Below, piece after piece: positions 31,352 to 40,408 of a stretch of DNA of 64,000 nucleotides. The stretch lies in contig CBDHHE010000001.1 of NCBI GenBank assembly GCA_965263335.1, positions 4,216,001 to 4,280,000 of the forward strand, read 5' to 3'. The first letter of the stretch is position 1; every line of letters starts with the position of its first letter. A program made the position numbers and the translations under genes. The notes beneath the pieces are model-generated. The model saw nothing but the letters and a program-made list of their open reading frames with translations. It had not been told where the DNA came from and did no database searches. Origin of the DNA: Thermohalobaculum sp965263335 (GTDB lineage: Bacteria > Pseudomonadota > Alphaproteobacteria > Rhodobacterales > Rhodobacteraceae).

Positions 31352-32590
31352 TCAGTCGAACCGTCCGACACGGAACGGGCCCATGTCAATGTTGGGTGTG
31401 CGGCCGCCGATCATGTCGGCGATCAAGCGACCGGTCTTCGGGCCGGAGGTCAGCCCGATGTGCTGGGCGCCGAAAGCGAAGTGAATGGACGGGGCCTTCG
31501 GGCTCGCGCCGATGAAGGGCAGGCTGTCCACCGTCGAGGGACGGTGACCGAGCCAGCGTGCCTCGCCGTTCCATTCGATGGTCGGATAGAGCTGGCGTAT
31601 GCGGGTCTTCACGATCCGGAACGGCGCCTCGGAGGGCCCCGCATCCAACCCGCCGAATTCCACCTGTCCGGCGCATCTCAGCCCCGCGGTCATGGGTGTT
31701 GCCACAAACTTGGCGTCCGCCAGCATGTAGGGGAACGGCGGCTTGTGGCTCGGCTCCTCGAGGACCATGTGGTAGCCGCGCTCGCTTTCGAGCTTCACCT
31801 CGTGCCCGAGCTGTTTCGCAAGCCGGCCGGACCAGACGCCTCCGGCGAGCACGACATGGGCAAAGCTGTGCGACTGGCCGGCGATCGCGACCTCGGCGCC
31901 TTCGGTGCCTGGGCGAATGTCCGTGACTTCGCCCTGCAGGAACTGTCCTCCCTCGGTGCGGAAGTGCCCGAAGAGGGCTGCGACGTAGCCGCCCGGATCG
32001 ATGATCCAGCCGTGATCCTTGTAGCAGGCCGCAAACGTGTAGTGCGCGCCAAGGGCGGGGTCGTCCTCGCGCAGTCTCTTGAGGTCTCGCTCCTCATAGG
32101 TGAAGCCGTGCGCCTGACGCAGGGCATGCCCCATCGAGTCGCCCAGAAAGGCCTCTCGCGAGGGGTAGACGAAGCCGTAGACGCCGCTCTGGATGAACCG
32201 CTCGGCCGGCGTGCCCTTTGCCAGCGACATGTGCTGTTCGACGGAATCGGACAGGATCGCTGCGAGCGCTTCGGCGGTGCGTTCGACCTCCTTCGCGGTG
32301 GCCCGGCGCAGGAACGGGATCAGCCAGGGCAGCAGACGCGGCAGGTAGCGCCATTTCAGATGCAGCGGTCCCAGCGGGTCGAAGAGCATCTTCGGCACCT
32401 TCGAGAGCAACCCCGGCACCGGCACCGGTACGATCGAGGCGGCAGCGAGGATCCCGGCATTGCCGTAGGATGTCTGCTCCGGGCTTCCCGGATCGTTGCG
32501 GTCGATCAGGGTCACCTCGTGGCCGTCGCGGCGCAACCACTCAGCGGACGAGACACCGACGATCCCCGCACCTATCACTGCAACCTTCAT
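31352..32590 (-). CDS. FAD-dependent D-amino-acid dehydrogenase-like oxidoreductase (DadA family)
   Basis: The 412-residue flavoenzyme begins with the dinucleotide motif VIGAGIVGVSSAEWLRRDG and the DadA block TSYGNAGILAA (about residues 41-51). The C-terminal half has the substrate-binding sheet and WLGHRPSTVDSLPFIG, then GAQHIGLTSGPKTGR, the second FAD-binding part. Family members oxidise D-amino acids or related secondary amines to 2-oxo acids and pass electrons to the respiratory chain. The ATG overlaps the stop of the enolase-superfamily gene by 4 bases (ATGA). With a racemase-family gene divergent and a TPP enzyme upstream, a racemise, oxidise, decarboxylate sequence is a reasonable model (inference). 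Confidence 0.9.
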   Translation of the reverse strand: MKVAVIGAGIVGVSSAEWLRRDGHEVTLIDRNDPGSPEQTSYGNAGILAAASIVPVPVPGLLSKVPKMLFDPLGPLHLKWRYLPRLLPWLIPFLRRATAKEVERTAEALAAILSDSVEQHMSLAKGTPAERFIQSGVYGFVYPSREAFLGDSMGHALRQAHGFTYEERDLKRLREDDPALGAHYTFAACYKDHGWIIDPGGYVAALFGHFRTEGGQFLQGEVTDIRPGTEGAEVAIAGQSHSFAHVVLAGGVWSGRLAKQLGHEVKLESERGYHMVLEEPSHKPPFPYMLADAKFVATPMTAGLRCAGQVEFGGLDAGPSEAPFRIVKTRIRQLYPTIEWNGEARWLGHRPSTVDSLPFIGASPKAPSIHFAFGAQHIGLTSGPKTGRLIADMIGGRTPNIDMGPFRVGRFD

Positions 32591-33708
32591 GATCCCGTCC
32601 CAGTCAAGCGTGCGGAGCGGCGCACCCGGTCCTCGTCGACCGCAATCCCGAGACCGGGGCCGTCCGGGACATGCACACGGCCCTCGCGATCGGGAAACGG
32701 CGCGGCCAGCGTGTCGCTCTCGAGGTGATGCCGGGCGTGGTAGAACTCGCAGCCGAGGTCAATGCCGGGTGCCGCGGCGATCATGTGCGTGCCCGCGAGG
32801 TGCGCGATCCCCGTCTCGAACATGTCGCCGCCATAGGCCCCCCAGCCCGCGGCCTCGGCCATCCGCGCGATGGCGAGGCCGTTGCGCAGTCCGCCGCACT
32901 TCATGATCTTGACCGAAACGGCATCTGCGATGCCTGCGGGAACCGCGCGGATCATGTCCTCGGGGGTGAAGATGGCTTCGTCCGCCAGGACAGGTGTGTC
33001 GAGAGCTGCCGTCAGCCGGGCCATCGTCTCGCGCTGAGCTGCCGGCACGGGCTGCTCGATGAAATCGAGACCCATCGTGTCGAAATCCCGCAGATGACGG
33101 AGCGCATCGTGAGGGTGCAGACCCTGGTTGTAGTCGATCCGCAACTGAACATCGGGCCAGCGGGTGCGGATCTCTTCGGCACGCATCAGATCGAACCCGT
33201 GCTCGGCGAAGCCGGTCTTGATCTTGAGAATACCGATGCCTTCGTCTTCGACGATTCGGGTCACGAAGGCGCGGTCACGGTCCCAGTCGGGATCGGCAAC
33301 GCTGACGGACAGCGGGATCGTCTCGCGGAACCGGCCGCCCAGAAGCTGCCAGACAGGCGCCCCTGTCTGTCGGCCCACCAGATCCAAGAGCGCCGTCTCA
33401 AGCGCCGCCTTCGCCTCCGGGTGAGCAGTCAGCACGTCGTCGGCGCGGGCCATGATCTGCGGCACCAATCTGGGATCAGCGCCCAGGATGCCGGGCCGCA
33501 GGTGATGTTCGAGCGCGCCGAAGGCTGCTTCCGCGGTGCCGGTGAACGGCGCCCAGGGGGCGGCCTCGCCCCAACCGACCTGACCATCCTCCGCTTCAAG
33601 ACGCAGCAGAACGGTGTCGATTTCGCCGGCAACCTCGCCGATCCCGTGTGCCCGGACCGCACGCACCGAAAGCGGGACCAGAAACACCTCCATACGGCAG
33701 ATGGTCAT
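32587..33708 (-). CDS. Enolase-superfamily enzyme (mandelate racemase/muconate lactonizing type)
   Basis: The 373-residue protein has an N-terminal capping domain and a TIM barrel with the KxK motif ILKIKTG (second-strand acid/base Lys), metal ligands Asp, Glu and Asp in RIDYNQG, FIEQPV and ADEAIF, and the final-strand Lys in SVKIMKCGG. The Lys on both faces points to the muconate-lactonizing subgroup, which includes dipeptide epimerases, N-acyl-amino-acid racemases, o-succinylbenzoate synthase and cis-3-hydroxyproline dehydratase. The exact reaction is not deducible. The ATG at 33708 overlaps the upstream TPP gene stop as TGATG, which decides the start over an in-frame codon at 33720. Confidence 0.88.
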   Translation of the reverse strand: MTICRMEVFLVPLSVRAVRAHGIGEVAGEIDTVLLRLEAEDGQVGWGEAAPWAPFTGTAEAAFGALEHHLRPGILGADPRLVPQIMARADDVLTAHPEAKAALETALLDLVGRQTGAPVWQLLGGRFRETIPLSVSVADPDWDRDRAFVTRIVEDEGIGILKIKTGFAEHGFDLMRAEEIRTRWPDVQLRIDYNQGLHPHDALRHLRDFDTMGLDFIEQPVPAAQRETMARLTAALDTPVLADEAIFTPEDMIRAVPAGIADAVSVKIMKCGGLRNGLAIARMAEAAGWGAYGGDMFETGIAHLAGTHMIAAAPGIDLGCEFYHARHHLESDTLAAPFPDREGRVHVPDGPGLGIAVDEDRVRRSARLTGTGS

Positions 33709-35396
33709 CAGGCAACCCACTCGCTGACCGGTGCCTCTGCGTCCTGGAGCGGCTGGGCGATCACGTCGACGAGACTTGGTCCGTCATGGGCAAGCGCCTG
33801 TGCCAGCGCCTCGTCGAGCTTGTGCGGGTCTTCAACGCTCCAGGCCCGGATGCCGAAGGCCGTCGCCACCGCGGCATGGTCCGTGCGGTTGAAGTCGACC
33901 GAGAAGTACCGCTCGCCGAATCCTGACTTCTGACCGGCCTTGATCCATCCGTACACGGCGTTCGAGAACACCAGAAATGTGATCGGCAGCTTGTAGCGGG
34001 TCACTGTCTCGAACTCGCCGACCGACATGCCGAACGAGCCGTCGCCCATGGCGCAGAGCACTTTCGCCTGCGGTCGGGCGACCTGTGCTCCGATCGCCGC
34101 GCCCATGGCCCAGCCGAGCGCACCATGCGCGCGGTTGGTCAGGAAGTGACGGCCCGGCGTGCGGATGGTCCAGTAGGCCGAAAAGTAGGGACAGGGGGTT
34201 CCGGGATCGGCGCAGACCACAGCATCGTCCGGCAACAGGCGGTTGAGGGCATCGATCACCCGTTCTGGCCGGATCGGGGTCTCGAGCGACTGAGCCAGCG
34301 GGTCAAACCCGGCCTTCTTTCCGGCACGGGCGGCGCTCGCACGGGCCGCGCCATCAAAACTTGCGTCTCTGTCGTCAAGCGCCGTGCTCACGGCGGCGAG
34401 GCCCAGCTTGGCGTCGCAGATCATTGCGGCTTGCGTCTGATAGCTGGCGCCGATCACGCCAGGATCGCTGTCGATATGCAGGATTGTCGTGCCTGGTGCC
34501 GGACTGCGCCACCGTTCCGTCGTGACCGAGCCCGCCCGGCAACCGACGAAAAGCACGCAATCGGCGTCGTCCACCACCGCACGTGTGCCGGGTCTGCCGC
34601 CGTTGGAGCCCACGACACCGACCGCGTTGGGATGGGTCTCGGCGATTGCACCCTGCCCGGAGACCGTCGTGGCGACGGGTATGTCCAGGCGCTCGGCGAG
34701 GGTCACGAGCTCGGCCTCGCCACCGGCGAGGACCACGCCGCCGCCGCAGACAATAACGGGATTTTTGGCCGCCAGCAGAGCCTCGGTCAGGTGCGCGGCG
34801 CTCTCGGCCGTGGGGGGCGCGGGGCGTGCCGGAAATCGACCGAACCGTTCATCGGCCCAGATTTCCTCTTCCTGGACCGGCGCTTTCTGGACATCGAACG
34901 GCAGAGCGAGATGCGCCGCGCCGGGCCGCCCGCTGGTCATTTCGCGGAACGCCCGGCGAACCATCCGGGGCAGGGCGCCCGCCTGGTCGAGAACGGCGTT
35001 CCATTTGGTCAGCGGGCGGAACAGTGCCTGCTGGTCCAGCTCGGTCAGCGGGTACCGGCCCGCCGAGGTTGTGGCCACATCCGTCGTGATCGCGAGGACG
35101 GGAACGGAACTTTCATTGGCCTCGACAATGCCGGGCAGAATGTAGGTGGCGCCGCCGCCGGACGGGCCCTCGCAGATCCCGACCCGTCCCGTCAGCCGCG
35201 CATAGGCGTCCGCCATGTAGGCCGCGTGGCGCTCGTCCCGCGTCAGGATGTGGGTCATGCCGTGATCGAGACGCGACAGCGCATCGTAGAACGGCAGCGA
35301 TGTGTCGCCGCACAACCCGAAAATGTGGCGCACCCCGTGGGCTGCCAGCAGACGCACCATTGCCTCGGCGCCGGTCGGCTGATTGGATGCGGTCAA
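33708..35396 (-). CDS. Thiamine-pyrophosphate-dependent enzyme (acetolactate synthase/benzoylformate decarboxylase-like)
   Basis: The 562-residue protein has the three-part TPP fold. The N-terminal PYR domain carries RDERHAAYMADAYARLTGRV with a conserved Glu, the middle domain includes VGSNGGRPGTRAVVDDADC, and the C-terminal PP domain has MGDGSFGMSVGEFETVTRY with the GDG metal/TPP motif. It would decarboxylate or ligate 2-oxo acids. No regulatory subunit is adjacent, so it is probably not the biosynthetic acetolactate synthase. The TTG start has a strong GAGGAGAA ribosome site; the ATG at 35360 is possible. It is the first gene of the leftward TRAP operon and diverges from the racemase-family gene with only 45 bases between. 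Confidence 0.9.
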   Translation of the reverse strand: MTASNQPTGAEAMVRLLAAHGVRHIFGLCGDTSLPFYDALSRLDHGMTHILTRDERHAAYMADAYARLTGRVGICEGPSGGGATYILPGIVEANESSVPVLAITTDVATTSAGRYPLTELDQQALFRPLTKWNAVLDQAGALPRMVRRAFREMTSGRPGAAHLALPFDVQKAPVQEEEIWADERFGRFPARPAPPTAESAAHLTEALLAAKNPVIVCGGGVVLAGGEAELVTLAERLDIPVATTVSGQGAIAETHPNAVGVVGSNGGRPGTRAVVDDADCVLFVGCRAGSVTTERWRSPAPGTTILHIDSDPGVIGASYQTQAAMICDAKLGLAAVSTALDDRDASFDGAARASAARAGKKAGFDPLAQSLETPIRPERVIDALNRLLPDDAVVCADPGTPCPYFSAYWTIRTPGRHFLTNRAHGALGWAMGAAIGAQVARPQAKVLCAMGDGSFGMSVGEFETVTRYKLPITFLVFSNAVYGWIKAGQKSGFGERYFSVDFNRTDHAAVATAFGIRAWSVEDPHKLDEALAQALAHDGPSLVDVIAQPLQDAEAPVSEWVA

Positions 35397-35441
35397 GGCG
35401 GGTTCTCCTCACGATGCTGGGCCCACTCAATCGGAGGGCGC

Positions 35442-36161
35442 ATGATCGCGCAAGGCGGAAAGCAGGTCTACGGAGCGCCCATCGGTATTCTGATGCTGGA
35501 GGCGACGTTCCCGCGCATCCCCGGCGATATGGGCAATGCGGGGACCTGGCCGTTCCCTGTCCTCTATCATGTGGTGGAGGGGGCATCGCCCGATCTGGTC
35601 GTGAACAAGGGTGCCTCGGGCATGCTGGACCCGTTCATCGAGGGCGCGCGGGCGCTGATCCGCCAGGGCGCCGAGGCCATCACCACGAACTGCGGGTTTC
35701 TGGCGCTCTTCCAAGCGGAACTGTCGGCGGCGCTTTCGGTGCCGGTTGCAACCTCGTCCCTCATGCAGGTGCCGATGGTGCAGGCGACGCTGCCGCCGGG
35801 ACGCCGGGTCGGCGTGATCACGATTTCGGCGAAATCGCTGACACCGGCGCATCTGAGCGCTGCGGGATGCCCCGAAGACCTCCCCGTCACGGGCACAGAA
35901 GACGGTCTCGAGTTCAGCCGTGCGATCCTGGGCAACGAAGACCGTCTCGATGTGGCGGTCGCGGGCCAAGATATGATCGCGGCCGCGCAACACCTCGTGG
36001 AGGCGCATCCTGACATCGGTGCGATCGTCCTCGAATGCACGAACATGCCGCCCTACCAGGCGGATGTTGCGGCGGCCGTGCGGCTGCCGGTGTTCTCGAT
36101 GGTCGACTATGTGTGCTGGCTGCACGCCGGACTGCGTCCACCCCGCTACGGGCAACCTTGA
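35442..36161 (+). CDS. Aspartate/glutamate racemase superfamily protein
   Basis: The 239-residue protein has the two Cys-containing motifs that supply the acid/base pair of this superfamily: TTNCGFLALFQ (about residue 86) and LECTNMPPY (about residue 198). The N-terminal strand GAPIGILMLE opens the fold. Superfamily members are amino-acid racemases, hydantoin racemases, maleate isomerases and arylmalonate decarboxylases, so racemase activity is likely but not certain. The frame is open far upstream because it runs antisense to the TPP gene; the ATG at 35442 after GGAGGGC is the sensible start. It diverges from the TPP/DadA/TRAP operon and probably belongs to the same pathway. Confidence 0.86.
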   Translation: MIAQGGKQVYGAPIGILMLEATFPRIPGDMGNAGTWPFPVLYHVVEGASPDLVVNKGASGMLDPFIEGARALIRQGAEAITTNCGFLALFQAELSAALSVPVATSSLMQVPMVQATLPPGRRVGVITISAKSLTPAHLSAAGCPEDLPVTGTEDGLEFSRAILGNEDRLDVAVAGQDMIAAAQHLVEAHPDIGAIVLECTNMPPYQADVAAAVRLPVFSMVDYVCWLHAGLRPPRYGQP

Positions 36162-36174
36162 GGCTGCGTGGCGC

Positions 36175-36993
36175 CTAGTCCTTGCCGAGCGTCACATCGA
36201 TGTCGGGTGCATCCTCGGCCTTCATGCCCACCACGTGATAGCCCGAATCGACGTGATGGCACTCGCCCGTGACACCCGAGGACAGATCGGACAGCAGATA
36301 CATGCCCGCGTTGCCGACATCCTCGGCCCCGATGTTCCGGCGCAGGGGGCTGTTGTACTCGCTCCACTTCAGAATGTAGCGGAAGTCCCCGATGCCTGAG
36401 GCTGCGAGCGTGCGCATCGGCCCGGCCGATAGCGCGTTCACACGGATGCCCTTGGGCCCCAGGTCCATCGCGAGATATCGCACGGAGGCCTCGAGTGCCG
36501 CCTTCGCCACACCCATCACGTTGTAGTGCGGCATGACCTTCTCGGCGCCATAATAGGTGAGGGTCAGCATCGAGCCGCCATCGCTCATCAGCGGTTCGGC
36601 CCGCTGGGCCAGGGCCGTGAACGAGTAGCACGAGATATCGAGCGATTGTGCGAACGCCTCGGATGTCGTGTCGACAAAGCGTCCCTTCAGCGCTGCCTTG
36701 TCGGCATAGGCAATGGCATGCACGAAGAAGTCGAGCCGTCCCCAACGCCTTGCAATTTCTTCGAAAACAGCGTCCATCGAAGCGGCATCGGTGACGTCGC
36801 AGGGCAGCACGATGTCCGAGCCGACACTTTCGGCAAGCGGTGCGACACGCTTCAGGAGCGCGTCTCCCTGATAGGTGAACGCCAGGTCCGCCCCTTGCTG
36901 GTGGCATGCCCGCGCGATTGCCCACGCGATCGAGCGTTCGTTGGCGACGCCCAGAATCAGACCCCGCTTGTCCCCCATCACAGTGCCCGGCAT
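36175..36993 (-). CDS. fabI: Enoyl-[acyl-carrier-protein] reductase (NADH)
   Basis: The 272-residue FabI has the SDR-like start LILGVANERSIAWAIA (the glycine pattern of FabI rather than the normal TGxxxGxG) and the active-site set Tyr147 or Tyr148, Tyr157 and Lys164 in LTYYGAEKVMPHYNVMGVAK. It catalyses the last reduction of type II fatty-acid elongation, and is the target of triclosan-type inhibitors in other bacteria. The ATG at 36993 follows GGAGG by 6 bases; an in-frame extension to 37062 lacks family similarity. It diverges from pdxH, an arrangement known in Rhodobacterales-like genomes. It converges with the racemase gene with a 13-base gap. Confidence 0.95.
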   Translation of the reverse strand: MPGTVMGDKRGLILGVANERSIAWAIARACHQQGADLAFTYQGDALLKRVAPLAESVGSDIVLPCDVTDAASMDAVFEEIARRWGRLDFFVHAIAYADKAALKGRFVDTTSEAFAQSLDISCYSFTALAQRAEPLMSDGGSMLTLTYYGAEKVMPHYNVMGVAKAALEASVRYLAMDLGPKGIRVNALSAGPMRTLAASGIGDFRYILKWSEYNSPLRRNIGAEDVGNAGMYLLSDLSSGVTGECHHVDSGYHVVGMKAEDAPDIDVTLGKD

Positions 36994-37101
36994 TGGCTGC
37001 CTCCATGCCTGATCTTGTTCTTCTTTCGCCGCTGCATTAGGGGAATTTCCGGCAGCAGGCAAGCCGCGGGCGTCGCTCGTCGGTGGTGCATGGAGGCGAT
37101 G

Positions 37102-37740
37102 ATGGTGCAGATCTCGGAGACAGCGCGGCGCAGTGGCATCTTCGCCGGTGAAGATCCCTACGCGTTGGCGCAGGCATGGCTCGACGAGGCAGAGCAGTCC
37201 GAGCCGAACGATCCGAACGCCATGGCGCTCTCCACCGTCGACAAACAGGGGCTGCCGAATGTCCGCATGGTTCTGCTCAAGGAGATTGAGTCAAACACGC
37301 GCAAGGGCGGATTTGTGTTCTACACCAACTATGAGAGTGCCAAGGGCCAGGAGCTCTCGGCGAACATGAAGGCTGCCGTTGTTCTCCACTGGAAGACCTT
37401 GCGCCGTCAGGTGCGGTTGCGCGGCATCGTCGAGAGTGTGGGCGGCAAGCAGGCAGATGCCTATTTCAACAGCCGTTCCCTGCCGAGCCGCCTGGGTGCG
37501 ATCGCGTCGAAGCAGTCGCGTCCCCTGGCGAACCGGCGCACTCTGATGGCTGAAGTCGCCAAGGTCGCCGCCCGCCATCCGGTCAAGCCGCCGCGTCCCG
37601 AGCACTGGGGCGGCTTCCGGATCCGCCCCGTCGAGATCGAGTTCTGGGCGGATGGCGCAAACCGTCTGCACGACCGCTTCAAGTGGACCCGCGCGGCGCC
37701 TGATTCCGATGCGTGGTCGGTGCAGCGGCTGCACCCCTGA
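37102..37740 (+). CDS. pdxH: Pyridoxamine 5'-phosphate oxidase
   Basis: The 212-residue protein has the FMN-binding split-barrel blocks NVRMVLLKEI, FYTNYESAKGQEL and LHWKTLRRQVRLRG, the substrate segment SRLGAIASKQSRPL, and the C-terminal GFRIRPVEIEFW followed by RLHDRF. It oxidises pyridoxine or pyridoxamine phosphate to pyridoxal phosphate, the last step of vitamin B6 synthesis and salvage. Three in-frame ATGs (37090, 37099, 37102) are close; 37102 is best placed, 5 bases after GGAGG. All functional residues appear present. It diverges from fabI. The 224 bases that follow its stop show no gene. Confidence 0.95.
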   Translation: MVQISETARRSGIFAGEDPYALAQAWLDEAEQSEPNDPNAMALSTVDKQGLPNVRMVLLKEIESNTRKGGFVFYTNYESAKGQELSANMKAAVVLHWKTLRRQVRLRGIVESVGGKQADAYFNSRSLPSRLGAIASKQSRPLANRRTLMAEVAKVAARHPVKPPRPEHWGGFRIRPVEIEFWADGANRLHDRFKWTRAAPDSDAWSVQRLHP

Positions 37741-37964
37741 ACGTGTCGTCCGTGGACCGATCGCCCGGCGCGGCCGGTCCGGACGCGAGCGCGTGATCGA
37801 ACGGGCGTCGGTGCACCCGGGCCTGATTGCGATGCAACCCGCCCGTTGGGTGCGCGCCGGATGAGGTGAGGGGCGCGGACAGCGGCACTGTGACAGACGT
37901 CACCGCTCACGTGCCCGCATGCCGCTAAAATTCTCGCGCTGATATTGACAGCGGGAGAGCAGTG

Positions 37965-39377
37965 ATGCTTTCGGCAAGAGATTTCCTCGGCGGCGATGCC
38001 GCAGCGCTTTGCGCATTTTTCGATGATCCGCTCGCCGACGTCCGGTTGAGCGTGTCCGACCGGCCCCGCCGGTTCGGCTGTCTCGCGTTCGCAGCGGGCA
38101 ACCGGCTGGATGTCGCGCCTGAAGCGCTTGAGATGGATCAGACGGCGAAGTGCGCCCTCGCCGCACACGAGATCGCCCATGTCCTGCAGCAGCGTGCGGG
38201 CCGCATCGGCGCCACTGCGAGTTCCGGCGTTCTACACATCGATCCGGCCCTCGAACGTGAAGCCGATGCCCTCGCAGCCCTGTTTGTCGGCCCGGACACG
38301 TCTGCCGCGCGGCGAAGCGCTGGCCGTCTCCTCGCGCGCTCACGCAAGAGGATCGCCGCTGGTGCGGCCCGATCCGCACCTTGTTGCCAGCCGGTGGTGT
38401 CGGTCGGCGCAGAGACCTTTCGTACCAGAGAGGAGTTCGAAACGATCTGGTCGCGGGTTGAAGAACAGCTTCTGGCTTGGAATTTCCGCAGCGATGAACG
38501 TACGCGTGCAGCGCATCTGCTGTACACGTGGGTTGTCTCGCCGAGGCAATTGCGTCTGCATCAGGCGCGCCAGTTTCAGGCGCATGACAGACGGTTCCGC
38601 GATGTGGACCGGCTGGCGCGTGCGCTTTTGGGCCGGGTTCGCTCGGCGGGGGCGGCGGATATCGAGCGGCGCCTTGCGATCCGGATCGATGGCAGCCGGC
38701 GCGTGCGCTACATGATGCGCTCGTTCATCACCGACATTCGCGACACGATCCTGAAGTTCGATTCCCATGAGCGCGAGTACTGGCAGAACGATCGACGCAC
38801 CCCACGCCACCTTCCCTACTATCAGACCGGCGCCATGCGCGGCACGACTGTGATGGAGGCGCTTGAGTACTACGGTCAGAACAACGCAAGCGTGCTGCAC
38901 ACAGCGCCCCTGATCGCTGATGTCTCGCTCCGGTTGCGCCGTCTTATCCCGGATGGGATCCCGTTCTGTCTTCCCAACCAGACAGCACGGCGGGACTACA
39001 GTTGGGGCGAGAGGTTCACCGTGGAGGAGCACGATCCGTGGGTCTACCATGCACGCAAGGCATTTGTGCGGCTCGGTGCCGGGCCATCGGCGACGATAGC
39101 CAACGTCATGCGCCTGGCGATCTTCGTCTTCAACCGTCTGATGCCCGAGCGTCAGGGATCGAATGAGGTGACCAACCCTGGGGACGTCGAGATGATGACC
39201 TGTGTGGCGCTTGCCTTGTTTGCGTTCTGGAACATCGATTTCCGCAAAATAGTGTCCGAGAACCACACCTACCATGAAGTGATGGTCGTGGTGCGGGCGT
39301 ACATCGATCCGGCCTATGTGCCATACGACCCGCGCGTGCCCTTTGAATATCCGTTGGAGCGCAACATTCCCGCCTGA
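37965..39377 (+). CDS. DUF4157 (eCIS-core type) putative metalloprotease/effector protein
   Basis: The 470-residue protein has, in its first 110 residues, the DUF4157 layout: LDVAPEALEMDQTAKCALAA, then HEIAHVLQQ with zinc ligands His68 and His72 and catalytic Glu69, and LEREAD (residues 96-101) as the downstream acidic ligand motif. Proteins of this type are linked to extracellular contractile injection systems and to secreted polymorphic toxins. The remaining 360 residues match no family I recognise; they contain many aromatic and charged residues and an ending VVRAYIDPAYVPYDPR. No signal peptide and no injection-system genes are present. The ATG at 37965 follows GGGAGAGC; a GTG three bases earlier is equally in frame. 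The 224-base gap upstream holds no other gene. Confidence 0.8.
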   Translation: MLSARDFLGGDAAALCAFFDDPLADVRLSVSDRPRRFGCLAFAAGNRLDVAPEALEMDQTAKCALAAHEIAHVLQQRAGRIGATASSGVLHIDPALEREADALAALFVGPDTSAARRSAGRLLARSRKRIAAGAARSAPCCQPVVSVGAETFRTREEFETIWSRVEEQLLAWNFRSDERTRAAHLLYTWVVSPRQLRLHQARQFQAHDRRFRDVDRLARALLGRVRSAGAADIERRLAIRIDGSRRVRYMMRSFITDIRDTILKFDSHEREYWQNDRRTPRHLPYYQTGAMRGTTVMEALEYYGQNNASVLHTAPLIADVSLRLRRLIPDGIPFCLPNQTARRDYSWGERFTVEEHDPWVYHARKAFVRLGAGPSATIANVMRLAIFVFNRLMPERQGSNEVTNPGDVEMMTCVALALFAFWNIDFRKIVSENHTYHEVMVVVRAYIDPAYVPYDPRVPFEYPLERNIPA

Positions 39378-39534
39378 AGCCGTGCAGTCTGCCGGCACGC
39401 GCGATGCGTCCTTTGGAGGTGTGGCGGGTTCGGCCTGGATCGCTGCGCATCCTCAAGGTTGCTTGCGGGCAAGATGAGGTGTTGCGTGCCGCTCTCCAAG
39501 CGCCTACGTCAGGAGCGAACGGGGCGGAGTTCAC

Positions 39535-40275
39535 ATGGCAGACGCCAACACCCGCAAGACACTGCTTCTGACCGGCGCCAGTCGCGGGATCGGGCATGCG
39601 ACGGTGAAACGGTTCTCCTCGGCCGGATGGAGGGTGATCACCTGTTCGCGTCACGCCTTCCCCGAAGACTGCCCATGGGAAGCCGGAGAGGAAGACCACA
39701 TTCAGCTCGATCTTGCCGATCCCAACTCGACCATCGAGGCGGTGGGCGAGATCCGGACCCGGATCGGTGGCAGGCTGGAAGCCCTCGTGAACAATGCCGG
39801 AATCTCTCCGAAAGGTGCCGAGGGAGAACGCCTGAACACCATGACCACGGATCTCCGCACGTGGGGGCAGGTCTTCCACGTGAACTTCTTTGCGTCGGTG
39901 GTGCTGGCCAGAGGGCTGATCGAGGAACTGACAGCGGCGCGGGGTGCGGTGGTGAACGTCACCTCGATCGCCGGCAGTCGCGTCCACCCGTTTGCGGGGG
40001 CCGCATATGCGACGTCAAAGGCGGCGCTCGCTGCGCTCACCCGCGAGATGGCACATGATCTCGGCCCGCGGGGCGTGCGCGTGAACGCCATCGCGCCGGG
40101 CGAGATCGAAACGGAAATTCTCAGCCCCGGCACCGAGAAACTTGCCGAGGAAATCCCGATGCGCCGGCTTGGACGACCCGAGGAAGTGGCTCGGACGATC
40201 TACTATCTGTGCACTGCCGAGAGTTCGTATGTGAACGGGGTCGAGATCGAGATCAACGGCGGCCAGCACGTCTGA
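39535..40275 (+). CDS. Short-chain dehydrogenase/reductase
   Basis: The 246-residue classical SDR has TGASRGIGHA (cofactor loop), LVNNAGISP, catalytic Ser in VTSIAGSRVHP, YATSK and the C-terminal INGG. A basic residue after the second strand (TCSRHAF) favours NADP(H). The IAPGEIETEI segment resembles FabG-like and sugar or steroid dehydrogenases. It lies 157 bases after the DUF4157 gene; the gap shows no other feature. The substrate is unknown and the neighbours give no pathway. Confidence 0.88.
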   Translation: MADANTRKTLLLTGASRGIGHATVKRFSSAGWRVITCSRHAFPEDCPWEAGEEDHIQLDLADPNSTIEAVGEIRTRIGGRLEALVNNAGISPKGAEGERLNTMTTDLRTWGQVFHVNFFASVVLARGLIEELTAARGAVVNVTSIAGSRVHPFAGAAYATSKAALAALTREMAHDLGPRGVRVNAIAPGEIETEILSPGTEKLAEEIPMRRLGRPEEVARTIYYLCTAESSYVNGVEIEINGGQHV

Positions 40276-40408
40276 CGGCGGCTGCGGCGGTCGATCCGTG
40301 TTTGACGCAAGCCCGCTTTGCGCACGTGCGCGGTTGATTTCCAATGCCCGGGCGGTGAGGAGAGCCGCGACGCTCACAATCCGCCCCACATGCACCGAGG
40401 AGGTGCTG

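Noticed and set aside
34125..35441. Long in-frame upstream extension of the racemase-family gene
   Set aside because: The extension is antisense to the TPP enzyme gene. The ATG at 35442 with GGAGGGC gives the full family length.
27404..36161. Ectoine or taurine utilisation operon
   Set aside because: TRAP transporter, racemase-like and TPP genes are suggestive, but the diagnostic ectoine (EutB, EutC, DoeA/DoeB) or taurine (Xsc, Tpa) genes are not present as recognisable sets.
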